From positions 1 through 37,998 of the forward strand of contig JAEUJY010000030.1 in NCBI GenBank assembly GCA_016794525.1: a DNA stretch of 37,998 bases. Reading direction: 5' to 3'. Made by a program: the position numbers and the translations under genes. This document shows, piece by piece, positions 1 to 6,986 of the stretch (positions within the stretch are counted from its first letter, which is position 1; each line of letters opens with the position of its first letter). Below the pieces are notes generated by a model. That model worked only from the letters and a program-made list of their open reading frames with translations. It was not told the origin of the DNA and made no database searches. This stretch comes from Myxococcales bacterium. Lineage in GTDB: Bacteria > Myxococcota_A > Polyangia > Haliangiales > Haliangiaceae.

Positions 1-828
1 TTGTGCGACCCGCAGCTCGCGGGCTCCCACGTGGGAGATGGGGCGGCGGCCGCCAAGCCGATGCACCAGATCGCGATCACGCAGTGCAGCGATTGCCGCA
101 AGGCGTGGCACGACGTCGCCGGGCACACGATCGAGCTCAGCGCCGCCGAGCTGGCGCAGGCGTCATGCGACGCGGAGCTGCTGGGCCGGGTCGACGGCGA
201 CAAGCCCGCGCGGGTGACCAGGACGATCCCGCCGCGGACCCGGCGCGCGGTACTGCGGCGGGATCGCGGGCGGTGCGTGGTGCCGGGGTGCCGGAATGCG
301 CGGTACGTCGACGTGCACCACCTCGTGCCGCGGGCGAAGGGGGGCAATCACACGCCGACCAAGCTGGCGGCGCTGTGCTCGGCCCACCACGGGGCGGTGC
401 ACGATGGCCGGCTCCGAGTCGAGGGCACCGCGCCCGGCAAGCTGCGGTTCATGCATGCCGATGGGCGCCCCTATGGGACGCCGCCGTCCCACGTGGGAGA
501 TGCGGCAACGGCGACGCCGCCGTCCCACGTAAGGGATGCGGCAGCGGCGACGCCGCCGTCCCACGTAAGGGATGCGGCAGCGGCGACGCCGCCGTCCCAC
601 GTGGGTGATGAGGCAGCGGCGAGGCCTCATGCGGGCGCCGCGGTCCGGGCGCCGTCGGCACCAAGACGGAGCCAACGGGTCCAGGCCCCGGCGGCAAGGA
701 GAACGTCGGGGACCGCGAAGGCGGATCGCCGCCGCAAGCGCACGACCGCGCACGAACCGATCGGCACTGGCGCTGCGCGCCGCGGGGCGCCGGCGACTGC
801 GCTCAGCCCGGCTCGACGGCGGCGTTGA
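1..828 (+). CDS. HNH endonuclease domain protein (5' end outside window)
   Basis: The reading frame is open from base 1, so the true start and any N-terminal domain lie upstream. Residues about 75-140 form an HNH nuclease domain: an Arg-rich entry (RRAVLRRDRGRC), two CxxC-like pairs (CVVPGC, then C...H), DVHHLVP for the first HNH histidines, and LCSAHHGAVHDG for the last. This matches the C-terminal part of the DUF222/13E12-type HNH proteins that are multi-copy in high-GC bacteria; metal-dependent DNA cleavage is expected from the family but not shown. Residues 160-207 are four 12-residue repeats of the form TPPSHVxDxAxA, encoded by exact 36-bp DNA repeats. The tail after them is basic and low-complexity. 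The 3' end overlaps the convergent nucleotidyltransferase gene by 26 bp. Confidence 0.8.
   Translation: MCDPQLAGSHVGDGAAAAKPMHQIAITQCSDCRKAWHDVAGHTIELSAAELAQASCDAELLGRVDGDKPARVTRTIPPRTRRAVLRRDRGRCVVPGCRNARYVDVHHLVPRAKGGNHTPTKLAALCSAHHGAVHDGRLRVEGTAPGKLRFMHADGRPYGTPPSHVGDAATATPPSHVRDAAAATPPSHVRDAAAATPPSHVGDEAAARPHAGAAVRAPSAPRRSQRVQAPAARRTSGTAKADRRRKRTTAHEPIGTGAARRGAPATALSPARRRR
478..621 (+). repeat. Four 36-bp in-frame tandem repeats with CACGTG core
   Basis: Units lie at 478-513, 514-549, 550-585 and 586-621. Units 1 and 4 contain the palindrome CCCACGTGGG; units 2 and 3 carry CCCACGTAAG instead. A related copy, the 14-bp palindrome CTCCCACGTGGGAG followed by GATG, sits at 24-37 of the same gene outside the array. 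Each unit codes for 12 residues, so copy-number changes keep the frame. Confidence 0.9.
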
Positions 829-1828
829 CCATCACCAGCGTCAGCCAGTTGTCGATGACCTCGCGCGCCGACCGGGCGCGGTGGGTCGGCACGGTGATGC
901 GGTGCCGCCAGGTACCGTCGCCGGCGGGATCGAGGTCGAGGCGGCCCCACGAGCGGACCGCGCCCAGCGCCTCGAGCTCGCGCACCAGGCCGCGGGCCAC
1001 GCCCTCGTAGCGGCCGCGCGCCTCGTCGTCGTCACCGACGATGACGACGGTCGCGCCCGGCGGCGGATCGTCGGCGAGGTCGGCGATCCGCGCGAGCGCG
1101 TCGGCGTCGGTCGCGGCGTCGCCGATCGCGGCCGCGGCGGCGCGGGCCTCGGCGAACAGCACCGCGGCGGCGCGCTTGGTGAGCCGCGCGACGTCGCGCG
1201 CGGGCGGCGCCGGCGCCGCCAGGTAGAACGGCTCGGCCGCGCCGGCGCGGGTGGCGTCGAGGCCGACCCAGGCGCCCGGCGCGAGGCGCCCGAGCCATCG
1301 CAGCCACGCCGGCACGACCGCGCCCGGCGCGGCGGCGCGCAGCGCGGCATCGGTGGCCAGCGGCGCCGCCAGCAGTAGCGCCCAGCCGAAGCTGCCGAAC
1401 CAGCCCAGCCCGTTGTGCCCAAGCGCGCGCGCCTTCACGAACCGCCGCACGTGCGGCCACGCCGTGGTGAACGCCGCCTCGCGATCGTGCGCGCGCAGGT
1501 GCGCGACCAGCGCCGCCGCGTCGCGCGGCCCCGCCCGCATCTTGCGCGCGACCTCGTCGTCACCGGTGACCACCGTGACGTCGACCGGCACGCCCTCGAG
1601 CGTGCCGTGCATGCGCGGCGGCACCGTCGGGATCGGCGTCAGCCCGAGCGCCGCCGCCAGCCGCGCCGGATCGTCCTCCGACACCAGCACGTCGACGTCG
1701 CTGGCGTGGGCCGGCGCGTAGACGCTCGAGCCGTACGCCTCGACCACCGCGCCGGGCGCCGCGACCGCGCGCACCCGCGCGAGCACGCGGGCCGCCGCCG
1801 AGGCCGGATCGAGCGCGGGCTCCATCAT
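803..1828 (-). CDS. Nucleotidyltransferase / poly(A) polymerase-like protein
   Basis: 341 residues. Residues about 25-60 carry a nucleotidyltransferase signature: a GSS loop (YGSSVYAP) followed by SDVDVLV, supplying the GS and the DxD carboxylates that bind metal and NTP. A third acidic strand is probably PVDVTVV at about 83. The segment LGHNGLGWFGSFGWALLLA resembles the central helical domain of eukaryote-type poly(A)/oligo(A) polymerases. The C-terminal 100 residues are unassigned. The family transfers NMP to RNA, small molecules or protein; the substrate here is unknown. The start is the first of two adjacent ATGs; no Shine-Dalgarno is visible. It converges on and overlaps the HNH gene by 26 bp. 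Confidence 0.75.
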   Translation of the reverse strand: MMEPALDPASAAARVLARVRAVAAPGAVVEAYGSSVYAPAHASDVDVLVSEDDPARLAAALGLTPIPTVPPRMHGTLEGVPVDVTVVTGDDEVARKMRAGPRDAAALVAHLRAHDREAAFTTAWPHVRRFVKARALGHNGLGWFGSFGWALLLAAPLATDAALRAAAPGAVVPAWLRWLGRLAPGAWVGLDATRAGAAEPFYLAAPAPPARDVARLTKRAAAVLFAEARAAAAAIGDAATDADALARIADLADDPPPGATVVIVGDDDEARGRYEGVARGLVRELEALGAVRSWGRLDLDPAGDGTWRHRITVPTHRARSAREVIDNWLTLVMVNAAVEPG

Positions 1829-1912
1829 CGCCCTAGCAGACGGCAGATCGCGCCGCGACGCCAGGCAGGCACGCCAGGATCCGGCCCGGCGACAGCGTCA
1901 CCCGGGCGCGCC

Positions 1913-2218
1913 CTACACCAAGGCGCCGCCTCCACGGCGCTCGTCGACTGCGGCGCCCAACGCCTGCTCGCACCGCGCCCGGACGTCTGGGGGGAGCACC
2001 CCCGGGAACTCGTCATCGAACGCGGCGAGATCGACGAGCAGCTGCTTCATCGACGCGACCTGGAGGTCGACGTGGTACGCGAGCGTGTCCTCACATCGCA
2101 GGCGCAGCCAAGCGATGTCGTGATGCGCCTCGGTCGGCGTCGCGGCAAGGCGCACGAGCGCGTCGCGCAGCGACTCGACGCTGGCGACGGCTTGGTCGAG
2201 GGCGAAGCGGATCATCAT
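1913..2218 (-). CDS. Small hypothetical protein
   Basis: 101 residues, predicted mostly helical and mildly acidic, with no signal peptide, membrane segment or motif that I recognise. The internal pattern (DALVRLAATPTEAHHDI, then CEDTLAYHVDLQ, then KQLLVDLAAFDDEF) looks like a genuine helical-bundle protein rather than a shadow frame, because charged and hydrophobic residues alternate regularly. Two start codons are possible (bases 2218 and 2215). It stands alone between the nucleotidyltransferase gene and the RRM gene, all on the minus strand, so it could be carried on either transcript. Function unknown. Confidence 0.55.
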   Translation of the reverse strand: MMIRFALDQAVASVESLRDALVRLAATPTEAHHDIAWLRLRCEDTLAYHVDLQVASMKQLLVDLAAFDDEFPGVLPPDVRARCEQALGAAVDERRGGGALV

Positions 2219-2284
2219 GGCGCGGCGCGCGGTGGCGTCACGGCGACGCTACACCCGCCCCGCGCCGCGTGGCCCGAAACGACA

Positions 2285-2318
2285 GCCGGCCCGGATCCAG
2301 GGGAGGATCCGGGCCGGC
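2285..2318 (-). terminator. Strong hairpin downstream of the RRM gene
   Basis: Perfect 14-bp stem (GCCGGCCCGGATCC pairing with GGATCCGGGCCGGC) and 6-base loop, about 80 bases past the RRM stop codon. On the minus strand it is followed by TGTCGTTTCGG, only weakly T-rich, so either intrinsic termination or 3'-end protection is possible. Confidence 0.5.
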
Positions 2319-2398
2319 CTTGGAACGAACTCACCGCGGGCAGCGCCACGGCGCGGTGGAGGCGGTGGCGTCGGGTCACGCCACCGCTTCCGGGCTAG

Positions 2399-2758
2399 CT
2401 AGTAGCGGCCGCGGCCGCCGCCGCCGCCACCACCACCGCCACCACCGCGCGGACCGCGGCCACCGCCGCCGCCGCCGAAGCCGCCACCGCCGCCGCCGCC
2501 GCCGCGACCCGGGCGCTCCTCGGCCTCGTTGACGCGGAGCGGGCGACCGTCCACGTTCTTGCCGTTCATCTCGCTGATCGCCTTCTGCGCCTCAGCCGGC
2601 GAGCCCATCGTCACGAACGCGAAGCCGCGCGGGCGGCCGGTGTCGCGGTCCATCACGAGGTGGACGTCGGTGACTGCGCCGATCGCCTCGAACTCGCTGC
2701 GGACGGTGTCGCCGGTGGTGTTGAAAGAAAGGTTGCCTACGTACAGTCGGGTGCTCAT
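2399..2758 (-). CDS. Single-RRM RNA-binding protein with Gly-rich tail
   Basis: 119 residues. Residues 1-80 form one RNA recognition motif: RNP2 is LYVGNL (residues 5-10) and RNP1 is RGFAFVTM (about 43-50), with the aromatic residues that stack on RNA bases. Residues 84-119 are almost only Gly with a few Arg and Phe, like the tails of cold-inducible Gly-rich RNA-binding proteins of plants, cyanobacteria and some proteobacteria. A cytoplasmic RNA-chaperone role, possibly cold-linked, is the family expectation. The ATG at 2758 was chosen over an upstream in-frame start because the RRM begins at once and GAGAGA lies about 7 bases upstream. The frame extends 19 codons further but without domain support. 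Confidence 0.9.
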   Translation of the reverse strand: MSTRLYVGNLSFNTTGDTVRSEFEAIGAVTDVHLVMDRDTGRPRGFAFVTMGSPAEAQKAISEMNGKNVDGRPLRVNEAEERPGRGGGGGGGGFGGGGGGRGPRGGGGGGGGGGGRGRY

Positions 2759-2842
2759 CGTAACTCTCTCGTCTCGGAGCGCAGTTCGGAACCAGCGATC
2801 TCGCGGCGCGCTCACGTCCGCGGGATCGAGTCCAAGACGAGG

Positions 2843-3031
2843 TCAGACCTCGTCGAGAAATGGCAGGTCGGGCGCCTTGGCGACCGGAGTGTCGACCTCG
2901 ACCGGGGCACCGGCGGCGCCGGCGGCGACGCGCTCGGCCAGCCGCAGCTTGCGGTCGGCGTGGCGCTGCTCGCGCGCCTTCTCTTCGAGCTCGCGCGCGT
3001 GCTTGGCCGTCGGGGGCTTGCGGTCGGTCAT
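2843..3031 (-). CDS. Small charged hypothetical protein
   Basis: 62 residues, very rich in Lys, Arg, Glu and Ala. Residues 8-38 (KHARELEEKAREQRHADRK) look like one long amphipathic helix, possibly a coiled coil. The C-terminus is acidic and hydrophobic (DLPFLDEV). No signal or membrane segment. The sequence just upstream of the ATG is CCACCTCCTCCACC, the complement of a Shine-Dalgarno, so no ribosome site supports the start. It lies upstream of and parallel to the RRM gene. The composition is more protein-like than the competing frames, but this remains a weak call. Confidence 0.45.
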   Translation of the reverse strand: MTDRKPPTAKHARELEEKAREQRHADRKLRLAERVAAGAAGAPVEVDTPVAKAPDLPFLDEV

Positions 3032-3102
3032 GGTGGAGGAGGTGGGTCTCGCGTTTCGGGTGGTCGTGCGGGGGAGGTTCGTTGCGGAAGCCCCTCACAG
3101 AA

Positions 3103-3408
3103 TCAGGTTTCGGGGTCGGGCTCGGCGTGGCGGCTCCAGCAGGTGCGCGCCGCCGCGGTGGCCGCGCGCGCCATCAGATCGAGTCGCTCGGGAGCCGGCG
3201 CCGGCAGCCCGTTGCGGGTCAGCGCGGCGATGATCTGGCCCTTGGCCTCGCGCAGCGTGCCCGGCCATCCGCCGGTGACCGCGCGATCGGCGGCGTGGAG
3301 CTCGCGGACTCGCGCCACCGCCCAGTCGCTGCCGACGGTGGCGGCGATGGCGTCGAGATCGACGACGGGGATGGGCAGGGGGACGTGAGGGCGGGGCAAC
3401 GGGGCCAT
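3103..3408 (-). CDS. Small hypothetical protein
   Basis: 101 residues. After a Pro-rich start (MAPLPRPHVPLPIPVV) come helical segments such as DLDAIAATVGSDWAVARVREL and LREAKGQIIAALTRNGL, ending with a possible third helix and a polar tail. No signal peptide, cysteine motif or membrane segment. It is on the minus strand, 71 bases from the next small gene. No family recognised; the regular helix pattern argues for a real gene. Confidence 0.5.
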   Translation of the reverse strand: MAPLPRPHVPLPIPVVDLDAIAATVGSDWAVARVRELHAADRAVTGGWPGTLREAKGQIIAALTRNGLPAPAPERLDLMARAATAAARTCWSRHAEPDPET

Positions 3409-3548
3409 TCCGCACGGAGTCGCTGGTCCCTTGTTCGCGCTCCACCACGGAGGCCAGCGATCACATCCCAGAAAGTCGCGTGTGGGCTGTGAGTATCACG
3501 CGGGGGGCCCGGGGCAAGCACAATCGCCCCACCCTGCCCGATCGGGCG

Positions 3549-4493
3549 TCAGGGCGACCAGACGAACACCGTGGCCTCGGGCTGATACGCGAGGCGCGCG
3601 GCACCGCCCGGCACCAGCATCGCGCCTCGCACCACCGCGCCCTGGGTGCCGGCGCGCGGCGCGGGCAACGGTGGCAGCGATCGCCAGCGGTCGCTGCGGG
3701 GCGCGTACACCTCGACGGCGGCGACCGCGGCGGTGCCCGCCTCGCCGCCGGCGCACCACAGCTCGCCGTCGACCACGGCGGCCGCGCAGCCGCCGCGCGC
3801 GGTCGGCATCGGCGATCGCGGCGTCCACGCGGTGGCGCCCGGCGGCAACGCGAGCACCTCGGCCAGCGGCTGCGTCGCGTCGAGCGTGCGCAAGCCGCCG
3901 GCGACGATCAGCGTGCCGTCGCTGGCGACCATCGCCACCGGGTGCGAGCGCGGGCTCGGAAGGTCGGGCAGCCGGCGCCAGGCGTCGGCGGCGACGTCGT
4001 ACGCCAGCGCCGAGGCCAGCGCCGCGGTGGTCGACGCGCCGCCGACCAGGTACAGCGTGGTCGCGTCGGCGGCGACGCCCGCGCTGCCCCGCTCCTCGCC
4101 GACCGGCAGCGGCGCCCGCGCCCGCCAGCCGGCGCCGTCGTCGACGAACACCTCGCCGCGCGCGACGAAGCCCGTGCCGGCGAGGCCGCCGGCCAGCACC
4201 AGCCGATCGCCCACCGCCGCCAGCTGGGCGTGGGTCCACGCCACCGGCGCGTCGGGGCCGCGGGTCCATACGCCGGTCGCCGGGTCCAGCTCGTCGCGGG
4301 TCGCGCCGATCGCCAGCGTCGGTCCGAAGCCGCCCAGCACCACCAGCCGATCGCGCCACGCCGCGGTCGCCGGCTCGAGGCGCGCCGCCGGCAGCGGCAC
4401 GGTCTGGCGCCACGGCCCGGTGTCGGCGTCGGCCGGCGCGCGCTGATCGCCGCACCCGGCGAGCGCCAGCGCGACCAGCGCCGCGCGGCTCAC
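3549..4493 (-). CDS. Kelch-repeat lipoprotein
   Basis: 314 residues. GTG start; a short signal peptide ends in a lipobox with Cys14 (LALAGCGDQ), so the protein is probably lipid-anchored outside the cytoplasm. From about residue 40 on there are six kelch-type blades marked by Gly-Gly strands (LVVLGGFG, LVLAGGLA, LYLVGGAS, LIVAGGLR, LWCAGGEA, MLVPGGAA), each followed by a conserved Trp or Tyr region, implying a beta-propeller used for binding. The GTG overlaps the stop of the L,D-transpeptidase gene by 4 bp (GTGA), which indicates translational coupling and co-expression. A ligand or partner in the cell wall is plausible but not shown. Confidence 0.85.
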   Translation of the reverse strand: MSRAALVALALAGCGDQRAPADADTGPWRQTVPLPAARLEPATAAWRDRLVVLGGFGPTLAIGATRDELDPATGVWTRGPDAPVAWTHAQLAAVGDRLVLAGGLAGTGFVARGEVFVDDGAGWRARAPLPVGEERGSAGVAADATTLYLVGGASTTAALASALAYDVAADAWRRLPDLPSPRSHPVAMVASDGTLIVAGGLRTLDATQPLAEVLALPPGATAWTPRSPMPTARGGCAAAVVDGELWCAGGEAGTAAVAAVEVYAPRSDRWRSLPPLPAPRAGTQGAVVRGAMLVPGGAARLAYQPEATVFVWSP

Positions 4494-5788
4494 GGCGTCG
4501 TCCGCTCGCCGTGGTAGCCGCGCCACGGCGGCTCGGGGTGGCGGCGATCGCGGATGCGCACCGGCGTGCCGGTCGCGAGGTCGGCGGGATCGTCGGCCAA
4601 GGTCGCGCGCGTCGCCCAGCCCGCCGGCACCTCGGGCCCGACGAAGTCGAACAGGCGCGCGGCGTCGGCCGGCGACAGGTTCACGCACCCGTGGCTGCGC
4701 GGCGTGCCGAAGCCGTCGTGCCAGTAGGCGCCGTGCAGCGCGAAGTTCTTGCGGAAGCCCATCGACCACGGGACCTCGGCGACGTCCCAGTGGGCGCGCG
4801 CGCCGTCGGGGCTGCGCATGCGCCGCCGCTCGGCCTTCTCGCGCACGCGGTAGACGCCGATCGGCGTGCGCCACTTCTTGCGGCCGGTCGACACCAGCGT
4901 CGCGTACACCGGCGTCGCGCCCTCGTACGCGATCAGCACCTGCTGATCGAGATCGACGTCGATCCACCGCGCGTCGGCCGCGACCCCGGTGGGCGCCGCG
5001 GTCTGGCGCGCGATCCGCAGCCGCGCGGTCTCGACCCAGCGATCGGCGCCGATCCGGGTCCAGCGCCCGCTGGCCTCGAACACCGCGACCACCGTGCGCG
5101 GCGCCAGCTGCTCGACGACCGCGGCCCGCCGCGCCGGCGCGGCCACCACGTCGATCGGCTCGCCGCGACGCGCCGGCACCGCCCACGCGAACGGCCACGC
5201 CGGCGGCGGCGCCTGCGATGGATCGAAGCCGGCCCAGCCGCTGGGCGTGCGCAGCGACAGCGCGCGCTCGGGCAGGTAGCCTTGATCGGTCTCGAGGTAG
5301 CGCACGCCGCCGACCTTCAGGCTCTTGGCGCGGATCGCGACGAACGTCGTGCCGGGGATCGTGCCGGTCGGCACGCCGGCGCGGACGTCGGCCTGGGTGG
5401 CGAACACGTCGACCTGATCGCCGCGCACGTCGGCGTACGGCCCCAGCGACAGCTCGGGATCGAGCGGCGGGTCGTCCGACGGCCGGACGTCCTTGGCGCA
5501 CACCGCGCCGCGCGGCGCCAGCGCCAGCCACAGCGGGCAACGGCGATCGCCAGCCACGACGTCGGTCCAGGTCAGCCGCGCATCCTTGCGCAGCTGGCCG
5601 ATCGCCTGGCGGCGCGCCGGCGCCGTATAGATCGTGGCGTGGCGACCGCGGGCGGCCAGCGACTGCGTCGAGGCCGGCCAGCCCAGCCGGTCGAGGCCGG
5701 GGAGATCGTCGGCGCGCGCGGGCCCGGCGAGGACCAGCGCCGCGACCAGCCCGAGCAGCCCGCGCCGCACGCGCCGCCGGATCGTCAC
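4490..5788 (-). CDS. L,D-transpeptidase (YkuD domain) with N-terminal SH3-like regions
   Basis: 432 residues. A basic N-region and a hydrophobic stretch (GLLGLVAALVLAGPARA) give a signal peptide of about 26 residues. Residues 40-270 contain two stretches that look like SH3b-type wall-binding domains (inference). The catalytic YkuD domain starts near residue 275 (WIDVDLDQQVLIAYEG) and holds the signature His352-Gly, Ser365-His366-Gly-Cys368-Val-Asn; Cys368 is the expected nucleophile. The family makes meso-DAP cross-links in peptidoglycan or attaches proteins to it. GTG start overlaps the upstream gene's stop (GTGA), and its own stop overlaps the kelch gene. The neighbours suggest wall-anchored surface proteins as partners. 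Confidence 0.9.
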   Translation of the reverse strand: MTIRRRVRRGLLGLVAALVLAGPARADDLPGLDRLGWPASTQSLAARGRHATIYTAPARRQAIGQLRKDARLTWTDVVAGDRRCPLWLALAPRGAVCAKDVRPSDDPPLDPELSLGPYADVRGDQVDVFATQADVRAGVPTGTIPGTTFVAIRAKSLKVGGVRYLETDQGYLPERALSLRTPSGWAGFDPSQAPPPAWPFAWAVPARRGEPIDVVAAPARRAAVVEQLAPRTVVAVFEASGRWTRIGADRWVETARLRIARQTAAPTGVAADARWIDVDLDQQVLIAYEGATPVYATLVSTGRKKWRTPIGVYRVREKAERRRMRSPDGARAHWDVAEVPWSMGFRKNFALHGAYWHDGFGTPRSHGCVNLSPADAARLFDFVGPEVPAGWATRATLADDPADLATGTPVRIRDRRHPEPPWRGYHGERTTP

Positions 5789-6276
5789 GGCTTGCAGACC
5801 GCGCCCCAGCGCGTGCACGCGCCGGCCGACCACGCCTCGCAGCTGCGGTGCAGGCCGTCGGTCGGATCGTAGGCGCAGCCGCCGGCCGGCTGGCACGGCT
5901 TGCCGAACGCCGCGCACTGGCCCTCGTTCGGCGCGTCGCAGTGGCGGTACGCCTTGGCGGCGGCGTCGAACATGCAGCCGTCGGCCGGCGCGCAGCGGGC
6001 GCCGAAGTGGAAGCAGCTGCCCGCGCCCGACGACAGGCACGTGAAGTACGCGCCGCCGACGATCCCGCCGTGGTAGACGCAGCCGGGCGCGGGGCACGAG
6101 TTGTCGATCGCCACCGCGCCGCCGCCGCCATCGACGTGGCCGCTGCCGCTGCCGCCGCCGGTCCGCGGGCCCGAGCCGCTGCCCGGGCCGCCGCCGCCGG
6201 GCGAGGTCACCGCGGTCCCGGGGCCGGGGCAGGCGGTGGCGAGCAGCAGCAGGGACACCACGCAGGCGCGAACCAT
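5785..6276 (-). CDS. Lipoprotein with three Cys-rich repeats
   Basis: 163 residues. The signal peptide ends in LLLLATAC with Cys16 as lipid site; a Gly/Ser linker spans residues 20-55. Residues 61-163 hold three modules of 33-35 residues, each with four cysteines: 66/80/88/95, 101/113/121/128 and 134/146/154/161. Spacings in modules 2 and 3 are identical (12, 8, 7) and module 1 differs only in the first gap (14, 8, 7). This suggests a disulfide-linked extracellular repeat. The ATG at 6276 was chosen over an upstream in-frame start because it gives the signal peptide and has TAGCCT seven bases before it. First gene of the operon with the L,D-transpeptidase. No family recognised. Confidence 0.8.
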   Translation of the reverse strand: MVRACVVSLLLLATACPGPGTAVTSPGGGGPGSGSGPRTGGGSGSGHVDGGGGAVAIDNSCPAPGCVYHGGIVGGAYFTCLSSGAGSCFHFGARCAPADGCMFDAAAKAYRHCDAPNEGQCAAFGKPCQPAGGCAYDPTDGLHRSCEAWSAGACTRWGAVCKP

Positions 6277-6283
6277 CGCGTCG

Positions 6284-6289
6284 AGGCTA
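6284..6289 (-). promoter_or_regulatory. Putative -10 (TAGCCT) for the Cys-repeat operon
   Basis: TAGCCT on the minus strand lies seven bases before the ATG at 6276, with no Shine-Dalgarno. Transcription would start at or next to the ATG. No good -35 is visible. Confidence 0.5.
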
Positions 6290-6310
6290 CCGCGGCGGGT
6301 GCAGCGATGC

Positions 6311-6316
6311 CACCCT
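6311..6316 (+). promoter_or_regulatory. Putative -10 (CACCCT) for the HD-type gene
   Basis: CACCCT lies six bases before the ATG at 6323, in a 46-bp divergent intergenic region. Same spacing as at other genes here; the hexamer itself is a poor match to TATAAT. Confidence 0.35.
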
Positions 6317-6322
6317 GGCACC

Positions 6323-6946
6323 ATGCCGACGCGCTTCGCCGACGCCCCGCTGGCCATCCCGCCCGCGTGCGCCGCCGCGGTGATCGCCGCGTGGTCGACG
6401 CCGCCGCGCGCGTACCACGACCTCGCGCACCTCGACGCGGTGCTGGCCGAGTTCCACGCCGCCGCGGCCCGGGCGCCGTGGCGCCAGCCGCGCGAGGTGT
6501 ACTGGGCGCTGGCCTGCCACGACGCGATCTACGTCGCCGGCGCCACCGACAACGAGGCCCGCAGCGCCGACCGCGCCGACGCGCTGGCCGCCGCCCACCT
6601 CGCGCCCGACCTCGACCGCGCCGCGGTGCGCGCGATGATCCTGGCCACCGCCCGCCACGGCGCCATCGCCGGCGAGCAGCTCGATCCCGACACCGCGCGC
6701 ATGCTCGACTGCGACCTGGCCATCCTCGGCGCCCCGCCCGATCGGTTCGACGCGTACGACGCCGCGATCGCCGTCGAGTACGCCCACGTCCCGGCGGCGG
6801 CGTTCCGCGCCGGCCGCCGCGCCTTCCTCGCCGGCCTGCTGGCCGCGCCGCGCATCTTCTGCTCCGACGACGGCCACGCGCGGCTCGACGCCGCCGCCCG
6901 GTCCAACCTGTCGCGCGCGGTGGCCCGGCTCGCGATCGACGCTTGA
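6323..6946 (+). CDS. Predicted HD-superfamily metal-dependent phosphohydrolase
   Basis: 207 residues, cytoplasmic. Metal-site residues of the HD family are visible: His32 and His36 in RAYHDLAHLDAVL, His66-Asp67 in ALACHDAIY, and a later Asp within DCDLAILGAP. The motif set (YH.L.H, HDAIY, DNE..SA, D.DLAILG) is that of a group of small bacterial HD proteins of unknown substrate. The internal ATG at 6323 was chosen because homology-like sequence begins right after it and the upstream codons overlap the divergent gene. Activity on nucleotides or phosphate esters is a family expectation only. Confidence 0.8.
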   Translation: MPTRFADAPLAIPPACAAAVIAAWSTPPRAYHDLAHLDAVLAEFHAAAARAPWRQPREVYWALACHDAIYVAGATDNEARSADRADALAAAHLAPDLDRAAVRAMILATARHGAIAGEQLDPDTARMLDCDLAILGAPPDRFDAYDAAIAVEYAHVPAAAFRAGRRAFLAGLLAAPRIFCSDDGHARLDAAARSNLSRAVARLAIDA

Positions 6947-6973
6947 TCCTCGCGCGCGACGGCGCGGTCGCGG

Positions 6974-6979
6974 TAGGGT
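6974..6979 (+). promoter_or_regulatory. Putative -10 (TAGGGT) for the hydrolase lipoprotein
   Basis: TAGGGT is seven bases before the ATG at 6987; there is no Shine-Dalgarno. Predicts a leaderless transcript. Confidence 0.5.
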
Positions 6980-6986
6980 CGCCGCC

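Noticed and set aside
4490-6097. Longer start for the L,D-transpeptidase at 6097
   Set aside because: The extra N-terminal sequence is Arg-rich and overlaps the Cys-repeat lipoprotein gene; the GTG at 5788 gives a proper signal peptide and a 4-bp overlap.
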